A DNA stretch of 64,000 nt from positions 124,001 through 188,000 of the forward strand of contig JADJWM010000017.1 of assembly GCA_016716365.1 (NCBI GenBank), read 5' to 3'. The notes under the pieces were generated by a model that was given only the letters and a program-made list of their open reading frames with translations, searched no databases and was not told the DNA's origin. The first letter of the stretch is position 1; each line of letters opens with the position of its first letter. Source of the DNA: Chloracidobacterium sp. GTDB lineage: Bacteria > Acidobacteriota > Blastocatellia > Pyrinomonadales > Pyrinomonadaceae. Positions 45,842 through 54,018 of this stretch are shown here, one piece after another. A program made the translations under genes and the position numbers.

Positions 45842-45975
45842 AAGTTGAATGGCAAAACACGCCCGAAAGGAGCGGCGGCCAGGCGGCTAGCGAACAGGGT
45901 TCGAACCTCGACGTTGACCGGCCGTCGCTTTCGAGCGTGGAAAGAAAACTAACCAAAAAGGAGCAAGAATCATCC

Positions 45976-46419
45976 ATGTCAGCGAATATCTCGATACTAG
46001 GAAACGCGGGACGCGATGCCAGCCTGCGATACTCGGAAAAAGGCACGCCGGTCGCGAGTTTCCCGATCGCCTCCAACTCGTTCAAGAGCGGCCCGGAAGG
46101 CCGCGTCCAGGCCACGCATTGGTTCAACGTCACCGCGTTCGGGAAGACGGCGGAAACGCTCGCCGCGCACGTGAAGAAAGGGACCTACCTCTTGGTCCAT
46201 GGGCGGCTGTCGTTCAGCCCGTGGCTGACCGAAGGCGGCGACCCACGATCGGGCGCGGAGGTGGCTCTCTTCTCATTCGAATTCGTCGGTGGAAACCGAA
46301 CCGACGTGCCGGAAAGCGGTGCCGCCGTACCCGATAATCCGGAGCTCGCCACACCGGCCTACACGGGTGAGATTGACGAACAATCGCACGTCGCGGAGCC
46401 TTTCGTCGATCAGTTCTAA
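45976..46419 (+). CDS. ssb: Single-stranded DNA-binding protein, copy 2
   Basis: A 147-residue paralogue of the SSB at 43143 (ISILGNAGRDASLRYSEKGTPVASFPIASN, THWFNVTAFGKTAETLAAHVKKGTYLLVHGRLSFSPWL). The tail ends EPFVDQF, more acidic and aromatic than copy 1 and closer to a protein-docking tip. AAGGAG lies 13 bases before the ATG. Divergence between the copies suggests different partners rather than a fresh duplication. Confidence 0.92.
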   Translation: MSANISILGNAGRDASLRYSEKGTPVASFPIASNSFKSGPEGRVQATHWFNVTAFGKTAETLAAHVKKGTYLLVHGRLSFSPWLTEGGDPRSGAEVALFSFEFVGGNRTDVPESGAAVPDNPELATPAYTGEIDEQSHVAEPFVDQF

Positions 46420-46515
46420 AAGACGAGTGTCTCGGGAGGACTCACCTTCGTGACGATCGAATAGTGAATGGGGCATCGGAAATTTTCGGTGCCCTCTTTC
46501 TGTGAGGAGCGGGTT

Positions 46516-47169
46516 ATGACCAACTCGAAGATCGTAAACGACAGCGGCCCCTCCCACGCGATCGGTACGTACACGCCGATCGTGTCGATCTACGCGGACG
46601 CTTCGTGCCTTCGGAACGGCTCGTCGGATCGATCTGCGGGCGGCGGGGCGGTGATCGTGGATCGCAACCGGGCCGAGTTGAAACTGTTATCGACTTACCT
46701 GGGGCCGGTGACCAATCAGCAGGCCGAGATACTCGCGTGCACGACCGCCCTTGAGGAACTTCGTCGGCCGTGCCGCGTCGAGATGTTCTCCGATTCCCGA
46801 TACGTCGTCGACACGATGAACGGCAAGAATCGGATGAAGAGTAACAGGTCTTTTTGGATGCAGCTGGTGCAGCAAAGCTACGGTCACCATGTAACCTGGC
46901 GGTGGGTGAAAGGGCATGACGGATTCTACCTTCAGGAGGCCGCCGACCGTCTAGCACGTGCTGCTTCAGCGACCGGAAAAGATTTGCTGCCAGAAGATCT
47001 CGAATTCCTGACCGAGCGTCTTGCGTTCGATGGGGATCAGCTAAGTATCAGGCCGTTCGAGATCGAGATCGAGAAGATAGTTGATCGGCATAGAGCGTTT
47101 TCGAGCACGAGCGTCGACAACCCGAAGTTCGGTGTGAAAGCGGAACCGCCCTCCGCATTCTCGTATTGA
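46516..47169 (+). CDS. Ribonuclease H-family protein
   Basis: A 217-residue RNase HI-type fold. The catalytic acids are all visible: Asp28 (SIYADASC), Glu71 (TNQQAEILA), Asp93 (EMFSDSRYVVDT) and Asp144 (QEAADRLAR), with the flexible His134 loop (WVKGHDG). GAGGAG lies about 7 bases before the ATG at 46516. A C-terminal extension of about 65 residues has no match I know. On a conjugative element it could remove RNA primers or R-loops during strand replacement. Confidence 0.9.
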   Translation: MTNSKIVNDSGPSHAIGTYTPIVSIYADASCLRNGSSDRSAGGGAVIVDRNRAELKLLSTYLGPVTNQQAEILACTTALEELRRPCRVEMFSDSRYVVDTMNGKNRMKSNRSFWMQLVQQSYGHHVTWRWVKGHDGFYLQEAADRLARAASATGKDLLPEDLEFLTERLAFDGDQLSIRPFEIEIEKIVDRHRAFSSTSVDNPKFGVKAEPPSAFSY

Positions 47170-47183
47170 TCGAACCCGGGCGC

Positions 47184-47441
47184 TCACGCTTTCGATTTGC
47201 TCCAGTTTTTGAACGACCCGTCACGGTCGAACAGCAGATTGAGCGCGTACTCGACCACGTCGTCGTTGGTGATCTTCGTGCCCATTTGTTCGCTCGCGAA
47301 TTGAAGATACTTCTTCAGCCTCTTGTCGGTTGCGCTAAGGATCTTCGCGTGCATCTTAATGTAATCGAGGCGGTTGATCTGCAGGATTGGGCGCTCCGGG
47401 TTGGATCTTGCCGGGCGGTTGTTATCGGGCATCGCTGTCAT
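47184..47441 (-). CDS. Small basic protein, possibly ribbon-helix-helix DNA binder
   Basis: An 85-residue product on the minus strand, alone in a rightward module. The centre ILQINRLDYIKMHAKILSATDKRLKKYLQFASEQMGTKITNDDVVEYALNLLF has the strand-helix-helix look of a ribbon-helix-helix regulator. AAGGAG lies upstream of the ATG at 47441. Its promoter region overlaps the candidate origin of transfer, so it might regulate mobilisation. No named family. Confidence 0.6.
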   Translation of the reverse strand: MTAMPDNNRPARSNPERPILQINRLDYIKMHAKILSATDKRLKKYLQFASEQMGTKITNDDVVEYALNLLFDRDGSFKNWSKSKA

Positions 47442-47823
47442 AGAAATTGATCGGCTCCTTATCGGGTTTTCGTATCTCCGGAGAGTGGCCTTTCAAGTAC
47501 CGTGCCAGCTCTGCGGATCTAAGCACCGAGGTGTAGTCAACGCGTCCCTTTCGGTGAATAAATGAGCCGCGGAAGCCGGTGTGTCGGAAACAACAAACAA
47601 GCTGCTCGTAAACGTACGACAGGATAGACCGCGATCGGGGCCGCGTAATCCCTGCAACTCCGTGTGCGTGTGCGAATTACAAGTTGTAATCAAGATTACG
47701 AACCGGACCGCGGATCGTATCCCCCGACAGCGGCACGTGTTTTGCGAATGTTCGCTTCGCGAGGCCGGTTTACGACCGTTGTTTAGCATCGGGTTGTGAG
47801 CTGTGCATTTCGATTCGGATCGC
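47442..47823. other. Divergent non-coding region before the relaxosome genes
   Basis: About 380 bases between two divergent small DNA-binding-protein genes and just before the relaxase. Besides the nested inverted repeats at 47644-47700 it holds alternating GTGTGCGTGTGCG (about 47662-47674) and several short GC-rich dyads. No gene is supported. Confidence 0.5.
47644..47700. other. Candidate origin of transfer (nested inverted repeats)
   Basis: An inner perfect dyad ATTACAA-G-TTGTAAT (47676-47690) is enclosed by CGTAATC (47644-47650) and GATTACG (47694-47700). Inverted repeats of this size directly upstream of an accessory-protein/relaxase pair are the usual setting of oriT. The nick site cannot be placed from sequence. 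Confidence 0.4.
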
Positions 47824-48471
47824 ATGAGAAAACGTGAACGCGAAAAGGTGATCGGCAAACTTGAAGGCCCGCCCGACGGTGAGCACGGGCGACCCTTGTG
47901 CGTACGGCCCTACCGGTCGGACGAGAAAATGCTCGACGAGATCACCAAGGAAACGGGTGAGAGTCGGTCCGCTCTCGTCAGGCGGATGATCCGTTTCGCT
48001 TTGTCCGACCGGCACGAGCGTTTCGGTGCGAACCGGTGCCGGGACAGGTTAGATCTGCTGATCGACCAGGGTCGCCGACGCGTCGCGGATTCCGAGCGTC
48101 TCGACGAGATCGTCGAACGGGTCGCCCGGCTTGAGGATCGGCACGAGGCCATCTCGCGCGAAACGTCGATATTCTTGAGCGAACTCTACTCTTTATCGAG
48201 CCTGTCGGTGATGGTGATGAACATCCTTCTCACCAAGCTCGTGGAGATGACGGCCCCGCAGGGGACGAGCCACGAAAAGATTATCCTTGTCGCCGACGGG
48301 ACGATGGCGAACCTTATCGCCAAATCCATCGCCGATTTCGAGAAATGCCTGGCCCACCACGGTATCGAAGCAGAGTGGGAGGATTCGGACGGTTTGTATC
48401 TCGCGACCAGGATAAAAGGGCTCGGCTCGGACCGTTCCGCAAAACCTAAACCCGGCACCAATTCGAAATGA
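47824..48471 (+). CDS. Relaxosome accessory-type protein (ribbon-helix-helix N-terminus)
   Basis: A 215-residue protein. The N-terminal part (LCVRPYRSDEKMLDEITKETGESRSALVRRMIRFAL) fits a ribbon-helix-helix DNA-binding domain; the middle is coiled coil (SERLDEIVERVARLEDRHEAISRETSI) followed by a hydrophobic stretch (SSLSVMVMNILLTKLVEM). The relaxase ATG overlaps its stop (48468-48471), the usual arrangement of MobC/TraJ-like helpers that open the origin. A GTG at 47803 would add 7 residues. Confidence 0.75.
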   Translation: MRKREREKVIGKLEGPPDGEHGRPLCVRPYRSDEKMLDEITKETGESRSALVRRMIRFALSDRHERFGANRCRDRLDLLIDQGRRRVADSERLDEIVERVARLEDRHEAISRETSIFLSELYSLSSLSVMVMNILLTKLVEMTAPQGTSHEKIILVADGTMANLIAKSIADFEKCLAHHGIEAEWEDSDGLYLATRIKGLGSDRSAKPKPGTNSK

Positions 48472-50900
48472 GGATCGTCGCGAGCGTGCAGTCGAAGAGG
48501 GGAAGCTCGCGCGGGCTGGTGCATTACATAGCGCACAGCAAACTGGACCCGGAACGCGAACCGCCTAATTCGCGTGAGCTTTTCAACGCATTCGCCGATC
48601 AACTCTCCGTCAAAAGCGCCAACAATTCCCTCAAGATCGGTGTCGCGAAGGACCGACCCACCAACGACGAGCTTCACCATCTCGTCCTGTCGTTTCGCGA
48701 CGACGATTACCGACGGTTAGGGGCGAACGAAGCACGGCGCCGAAAAGCGGTAAAACAGATCGTCCGCGCAGCCATGAAAAGCCTCGAAGGGCACGCAAAT
48801 GCGGATCGATTGCTGTGGACGGCCGCCATGCACCGGAACACCGCCAATCCACACGTGCACATCGCCTTACAAAAGCAATATTTCGCGAACGAATGCGAGA
48901 GACAGGCTTTGAGCCGGGTCCCGCGCGAAGCGCTCCCGCACTACGTACGCCGCGATGCCGGAAAATCTCTTGTCCTCGGCTACCTGATCGAAGCCGCGGG
49001 CGAGAAGATGGACACGATCATCTTGCGCGAAAGTTCTCGACGTCGCGCCGAAAAGATGATCGCTCGGAGTGATGCTGCCGAAGATCGTTCAAGGCCCGGA
49101 GAGAGTATGAAAACGAAGGAGGAAATCGGCGGTCGTTTCGCATCCGAACGAAATGTTTTGCGCGACGCGATCCTCGCCGAGTACGAGATCCGCCGGATCG
49201 ACTCCCGCATCGACCGTCTGCTCGAACATGGCGACCGGATGCGGTTCACCGTCAGCGATCCGGTGAGGGGCGGAAAGATGAGGGTTTCGCTTCGGGAACT
49301 AGAAGCAAAAAGCTCCGACACGGAATCCGACCAGCACGCTGCTCCTTCGGTCCAGATAAAGACGATCCTGCGCAAGATGCTGGCGAGGGAGGACGCCTCG
49401 AGAATCCAGATCCAGACCGACTCCGCTGGTGTTCTCGAGCAAGCTGATCGAATCCGCTCCGAGTACCGTAAGACGGGCCGCAAACTTCCCCCGCCGTCAC
49501 TCACGAAAGAGCAGCTCGATTTGCTCCAGGAACGATGCCTTGAAGGCGTCGAGATGCGGAGGTTCTCATACCTCGAAAGGGTCAGGAACGAGCTCGAAAG
49601 GGGGGGCGAGATCGCTCCGAGAAGCAAGTACGATCTGAGGTCGATTATCGCCGAAAAAACTATCGCCGAACTTAGGGCTCACGCTCACGAAAAGGAGCAC
49701 GCGGAGTTGAGAGCGAAGGGCTACTATCGACGCACCGATGTCGGAGGTGATCGCGCCGTGTCGATGGCGGAACTCGATCGCGACGAAAAGGAACGCGACG
49801 CCTCGGGCGGATCATTCTTTGCGAAGCTTAAAGACAAGTTCGTGCGTCGGTCGAACGAAACGAGGATCCGAGCGGGAGAACGCGACTCCGTGGATCCTCG
49901 ACGCCTCATCATCTCCAAGCTGGGCGAGGAACTCGCCAACATTCAGAGGGGGAGAAAACTGGAGCTCAGCAAGGCGAAAACGCTCGAGAAGATTCTCACA
50001 GGAAGCTCGGAAGATCGCCCGACGGAAGGGCACTATTCCCCGCTCCAACTCGCGGAGGTGGAAGTGCTTTCGCTTCCACTCGGACAGAGAGCCGAGTACG
50101 AGAGTAGCTGGCAGAGTCAACGGCTCCTGGTCGAAGCCGCAGACACGGACTGCTCAGCGTACCGCAGGCTGGCCAAGTCGGGCCCGACCGCGGACTTCGC
50201 CGCGCATAAGCTCCAAATGATTGCGGGGCGGGCCCTTGCAAGAGAGATCGTGGCGGATGTCGAAGTCGGTAAGGCCACGGAGGATCTGAAGGTTTTTCGC
50301 GATTCGTACCGGTTCCTGAGACATCCGGTTTCCGATCCCGAGTCCGGAGCGATCACGTATATGTGTCTCCACGATGTGGACTTGCCCCAGAGCGCCTCCC
50401 TGCTCGATCGCACGATGCACGAGTTGTTCGAAGACCGCGAACGCCGAACGCTCCGCCGAGCGGTCGAATCCCAGGCCAAGGAACGGGAGAAAACGTTGAA
50501 GGACGATCTCGCCCGGGCGACGGAGATCGCGAAGTCGGCGACGCGGGACGCCTCCGAATTCAAAAGCTATTCGATCCTGGGTTTGTTCGCCGAACCGTCT
50601 CACCGCCCGATCTTCACTTCCGGCGAGATCGCGATGCTGGAACTGCGGATCGCGAACACCCGCAACGCGAGCGAGGCGAGTCACCTGCAAGCGGTTGTCG
50701 AATCCGCGAGCGAGACACCGCTCCGGTCACTCACCGATCTACTTCGAGATTTCGAGGGCAGCAGGCCGGTCGTAGCGGAAGATAAGAAGACGGAGCCAAA
50801 GGTGCACGACGACGCTGGTTTACGGGGACGCGAGCGAGTTCCCGAAACGAGGAGCGCTCACGACCCAACTCCACGGACTTTCCCCGAGCACGGTCGCTGA
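48468..50900 (+). CDS. Relaxase (MOB-type mobilisation nuclease)
   Basis: An 810-residue protein that should nick and covalently hold the transferred strand. The N-terminal 200 residues carry a candidate nucleophile Tyr20 in RGLVHYIAHSKLD, a HLVLSF strand near 71 and the metal-binding triad H122...H129-x-H131 (AAMHRNTANPHVHIALQK). The remainder is charged, mostly helical and without a recognisable helicase or primase domain. The start overlaps the accessory gene stop. MOBP-like is my best guess among MOB classes. Confidence 0.88.
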   Translation: MRIVASVQSKRGSSRGLVHYIAHSKLDPEREPPNSRELFNAFADQLSVKSANNSLKIGVAKDRPTNDELHHLVLSFRDDDYRRLGANEARRRKAVKQIVRAAMKSLEGHANADRLLWTAAMHRNTANPHVHIALQKQYFANECERQALSRVPREALPHYVRRDAGKSLVLGYLIEAAGEKMDTIILRESSRRRAEKMIARSDAAEDRSRPGESMKTKEEIGGRFASERNVLRDAILAEYEIRRIDSRIDRLLEHGDRMRFTVSDPVRGGKMRVSLRELEAKSSDTESDQHAAPSVQIKTILRKMLAREDASRIQIQTDSAGVLEQADRIRSEYRKTGRKLPPPSLTKEQLDLLQERCLEGVEMRRFSYLERVRNELERGGEIAPRSKYDLRSIIAEKTIAELRAHAHEKEHAELRAKGYYRRTDVGGDRAVSMAELDRDEKERDASGGSFFAKLKDKFVRRSNETRIRAGERDSVDPRRLIISKLGEELANIQRGRKLELSKAKTLEKILTGSSEDRPTEGHYSPLQLAEVEVLSLPLGQRAEYESSWQSQRLLVEAADTDCSAYRRLAKSGPTADFAAHKLQMIAGRALAREIVADVEVGKATEDLKVFRDSYRFLRHPVSDPESGAITYMCLHDVDLPQSASLLDRTMHELFEDRERRTLRRAVESQAKEREKTLKDDLARATEIAKSATRDASEFKSYSILGLFAEPSHRPIFTSGEIAMLELRIANTRNASEASHLQAVVESASETPLRSLTDLLRDFEGSRPVVAEDKKTEPKVHDDAGLRGRERVPETRSAHDPTPRTFPEHGR

Positions 50901-50991
50901 ATCATCTTGGCTTCTCACAAGAAGTGGGCACGCGACTTGCTCAGGTGCCTCATCGCAGCGAAGTGGGAGATCGTCCCTTAACAACGGTGTG

Positions 50992-53325
50992 ATGAATTCG
51001 GATTTAAGCAATCAGGTCATAGCCCAGCTCGTCGACGCGGACGATCGATCTCTCCCCCGGCGGTCGCTCGACCTCGGGAACATTCTCACGCCGGAACTCG
51101 GTTTGCTTTCGCCCCGACGGAGCGAGATCGCACCAAAAGGCGCCGGCCGCGATGCCGCACTGATCGCCTACTCCGAGCGTCTCCGGCACAGCTACAAGAC
51201 GAACGAAGGCGGGATCAGGGAAGGTATGGTGAAACTCGCCGACGCCTACAACAACGGCCAGACGGTCGCGGTCTCGTGCTTCTGTCGTGCCGGTGACGCA
51301 TGTCACGCCGATGTCGTGAAGATGGCGATCGAGAAGGTCGGGCGAACGATGAACGCCCGCGAAGTCGCTGCGGAGAAGCCGGCCCGCGCGGTCGACGAAC
51401 GTACGCCCTCGATATACGCGAACCCCAGGACCCAGCGAGCGATAAACGAGATCCTCTCCTTCAGCCGATCGGAGATGTTGCTCGCGACGTTGGAGGACAC
51501 CGAGGGCCGCAACAGAAGCGAGCACGCCTCGTATCTCAACGGACATTCGCAGTTCGTCAGGGACGCCTACGAGCGCGGCTGCGTGGTTCGCAATGGCGCC
51601 TTGATATCGCCGAAGGATGTCGCATCTGTTGCGCCGCCGCTCACCGTGGCGACCAGCGAGTACGCCGTCAAAAGGCTCTCGACGATCGTGGGGGAGGAAC
51701 GAGCCAAGAAACTCGCGCCGCGGATCGTCGAACATGGGAACGCGATCGCCGGTAGGTCCGCCGACCGCGATACGACGATCAAGGTCTTCAACTGGATGTA
51801 CGAGGCCCTGGAAGGCAGAAATGGATTCCTACCCTCCGGTGAAGGAATGCCCGAACATGAGTCGAAAGAGGAAAAATTCGAAAGGACCTTGACGGAGATA
51901 TCAAGGGCCGCAGTGGAAATGTCCCGGCTCGAACCGTCCGATAAGCTGCTCCCGATGGACCACCAGAACCAGCATGCGACCGTTCATCACGATCAGTTCG
52001 CCCCAGGTGAATCCAACGATAGCGATATCGAGCACGACTCCCTGGAAGCGACGGAATCTGTCGTCGCTCTGCAGGAGTTCGATCGTTTTGAATTGGCGGA
52101 TCCGACTCTTTCCCGCTTGTCATCCGCGATGTCCGCTGAAGAACTCAACCGATGGACCGAGATTCGCTTGCCGGTGATCGACGAAGAGCTCGAAAGCGGT
52201 ACGTCGGTGGGATCGATCCTGAAGATCTACCAGAACGGCGTCTATCACGCCGCGAAAGAGGGGCCGGCGGAGAAACAATCGGCGATCGACAATCTGAAGT
52301 TCGCGTCCGCGTACATCCGCCACCAACTGAAACAACCGGAGTCCAGGCTGCGGCACTACAATCCGCGCTATCGCGACTACGCGGCGATGCTCGAGAGCGC
52401 GACGTCGCGGGCGGAGGTGATCGACGCGGCCTCGACGATTCGTTTGGAGAACGCCCGGACCGGATTCCAGTGGGAAAAGCTTCCGGTAGCGGAAAAGGCC
52501 AAGACCGACCGACCGCTGACCGCGAAGGAAATGCAGTTCCTGTTAACCGAAGCATCCCCGCGCCACTACACATCGGAGATGACCGCGACGAAACTCTCCT
52601 ACCTGGCCGTCGGGCACGAGGCCAGAGCGAAAACCGAGGCTTTGATGCGCGCGGAAATCGCGCCGAGCCCGGAAGCCGTGCAACTGATCGGCAGTCTCGA
52701 ATCAAGAGTTAGAAGGCGAGATCTCAAAAATTCACTGGCCGCCACGAGGCATTTTCTAGCAAGTTTGAATACCTCGAACGACGAGCTGCGTTACAAGAAT
52801 GTTTTCGATCACAGAGAGCTGTACCAGAGGCTGCCCGCGGCAGAGAGGGACTTTGTATATCAAAGAGCCGTCCAGCAAAAACAGTCGCTAGAGTCGAAGC
52901 TCGCTCCCCGCGAGAAAGGTGATGAAGTAAGGGTCAGTGACTCGACCCACGCAACAGGAGAGATAAACACTTCGCTGAAGCACGATGATCTAGCGGCCTT
53001 GCGGCGCGCCGTTAAGGACAACGTCGTCGAGTTAGTCGGGCATAATCCCGAAGTGACCTCGGTTCAACTCGCGGAGAGGACGAGCCTTGTATTCGGTGCG
53101 GCTTTGGCGAAGATCGGCTTCTCCGATGTTGACGTTAAGTGTGAGATCGACGCGATCAACAGGGAAATGGGCGAGGGCGTGGTGAACGGTTTGAAATCGA
53201 TTAACGTAAATCAGCACCGCAGGGATGTTAACCAGCACATGAACTCCAGAAACTCTTCGGGAGACACTGGCTCGCGCGTGGGTGCGACGCAGGAGAGGTT
53301 TTCAGACCGGCTCTTGACCCGTTGA
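50992..53325 (+). CDS. Large protein of unknown function downstream of the relaxase
   Basis: A 777-residue soluble protein. The N-terminal 115 residues contain TVAVSCFCRAGDACHADVVKMAIE, close to the Cys-rich loop of DUF488/DUF4326-like proteins. Later parts are helical and charged with several FNWMYEALEGRNGFLPSGEG-like segments; no membrane helices, no nucleotide-binding motif. A GTG at 50989 immediately precedes the ATG. It is placed between relaxase and coupling protein, so it may be a transferred or relaxosome-associated protein. Confidence 0.7.
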   Translation: MNSDLSNQVIAQLVDADDRSLPRRSLDLGNILTPELGLLSPRRSEIAPKGAGRDAALIAYSERLRHSYKTNEGGIREGMVKLADAYNNGQTVAVSCFCRAGDACHADVVKMAIEKVGRTMNAREVAAEKPARAVDERTPSIYANPRTQRAINEILSFSRSEMLLATLEDTEGRNRSEHASYLNGHSQFVRDAYERGCVVRNGALISPKDVASVAPPLTVATSEYAVKRLSTIVGEERAKKLAPRIVEHGNAIAGRSADRDTTIKVFNWMYEALEGRNGFLPSGEGMPEHESKEEKFERTLTEISRAAVEMSRLEPSDKLLPMDHQNQHATVHHDQFAPGESNDSDIEHDSLEATESVVALQEFDRFELADPTLSRLSSAMSAEELNRWTEIRLPVIDEELESGTSVGSILKIYQNGVYHAAKEGPAEKQSAIDNLKFASAYIRHQLKQPESRLRHYNPRYRDYAAMLESATSRAEVIDAASTIRLENARTGFQWEKLPVAEKAKTDRPLTAKEMQFLLTEASPRHYTSEMTATKLSYLAVGHEARAKTEALMRAEIAPSPEAVQLIGSLESRVRRRDLKNSLAATRHFLASLNTSNDELRYKNVFDHRELYQRLPAAERDFVYQRAVQQKQSLESKLAPREKGDEVRVSDSTHATGEINTSLKHDDLAALRRAVKDNVVELVGHNPEVTSVQLAERTSLVFGAALAKIGFSDVDVKCEIDAINREMGEGVVNGLKSINVNQHRRDVNQHMNSRNSSGDTGSRVGATQERFSDRLLTR

Positions 53326-53479
53326 AAGATACCTGCACGGCGAGAACGCTTAAACAGGTGGGCCAGTGAGCGGCGGACGGGTTCGCCCTATGCGGCGCCT
53401 AACTGATACGGGTGTAACTCCCTTGGATGCCCCGTAAATAACCCCGGACTCATTCAGGGATCTCGTTGCTTCGAGGCGG

Positions 53480-54001
53480 TCAATTCCTTACCTTCTTGTT
53501 TGGAGAGTCCGGCTGTTCGATCAGCCCCACAGCAGCCAATTGGTTGGATGTCGGATCGGAGGTAATCTCTCTAACATCCTCCAGCCGGAGAGCCCCTCCC
53601 TTCCATCGCCGCTGTGAGCCCGGCGTCACGACCAGAAACCACGCCGAGGCCTCGTCGCGCCTAGGACCTAGTGGCATCGCCCAAAGGGTGGAGCGGTGGT
53701 GGCTCTGCCGCGAATAAAGGTAAAAGTAATTGCGGTGAGCGATAGCGCGATTGGCGTTCGAATAACTGCGACCCTCTTTCGGGTTCCACACCACACCCTC
53801 CATTTCTCTCAGGTCTTTGGGGAATCCGCCGCGCTTCTTGTTGAACGAGAGGAGGTCACGCATGATGACCTCGGCCGCGTCCACGGGCAGGTCAGCGGCA
53901 CGCTGCCGCTCGGCCACCCACAAGCTGTAGACGTACACCCCGACGACGAGCAGCAGAGCCAGCGGAAGGAGGACGAGCGATATCTTCAAGCTGTTCAGCA
54001 T
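53480..54001 (-). CDS. Membrane-anchored protein of unknown function
   Basis: A 173-residue protein with one N-terminal membrane segment (ISLVLLPLALLLVVGVYVYSLWVA) and a periplasmic part containing DLLSFNKKRGGFPKDLREMEGVVW, YFYLYSRQSHHRSTLWAMPLG and ASAWFLVVTPGSQRRWKGG, which resembles the soluble part of pilin-like or DUF-type lipid-exposed proteins. No prepilin cleavage site is clear. It ends the leftward secretion operon, 17 bases after the coupling protein. Confidence 0.65.
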   Translation of the reverse strand: MLNSLKISLVLLPLALLLVVGVYVYSLWVAERQRAADLPVDAAEVIMRDLLSFNKKRGGFPKDLREMEGVVWNPKEGRSYSNANRAIAHRNYFYLYSRQSHHRSTLWAMPLGPRRDEASAWFLVVTPGSQRRWKGGALRLEDVREITSDPTSNQLAAVGLIEQPDSPNKKVRN

Positions 54002-54018
54002 ATATCTCCGTACCTTCT

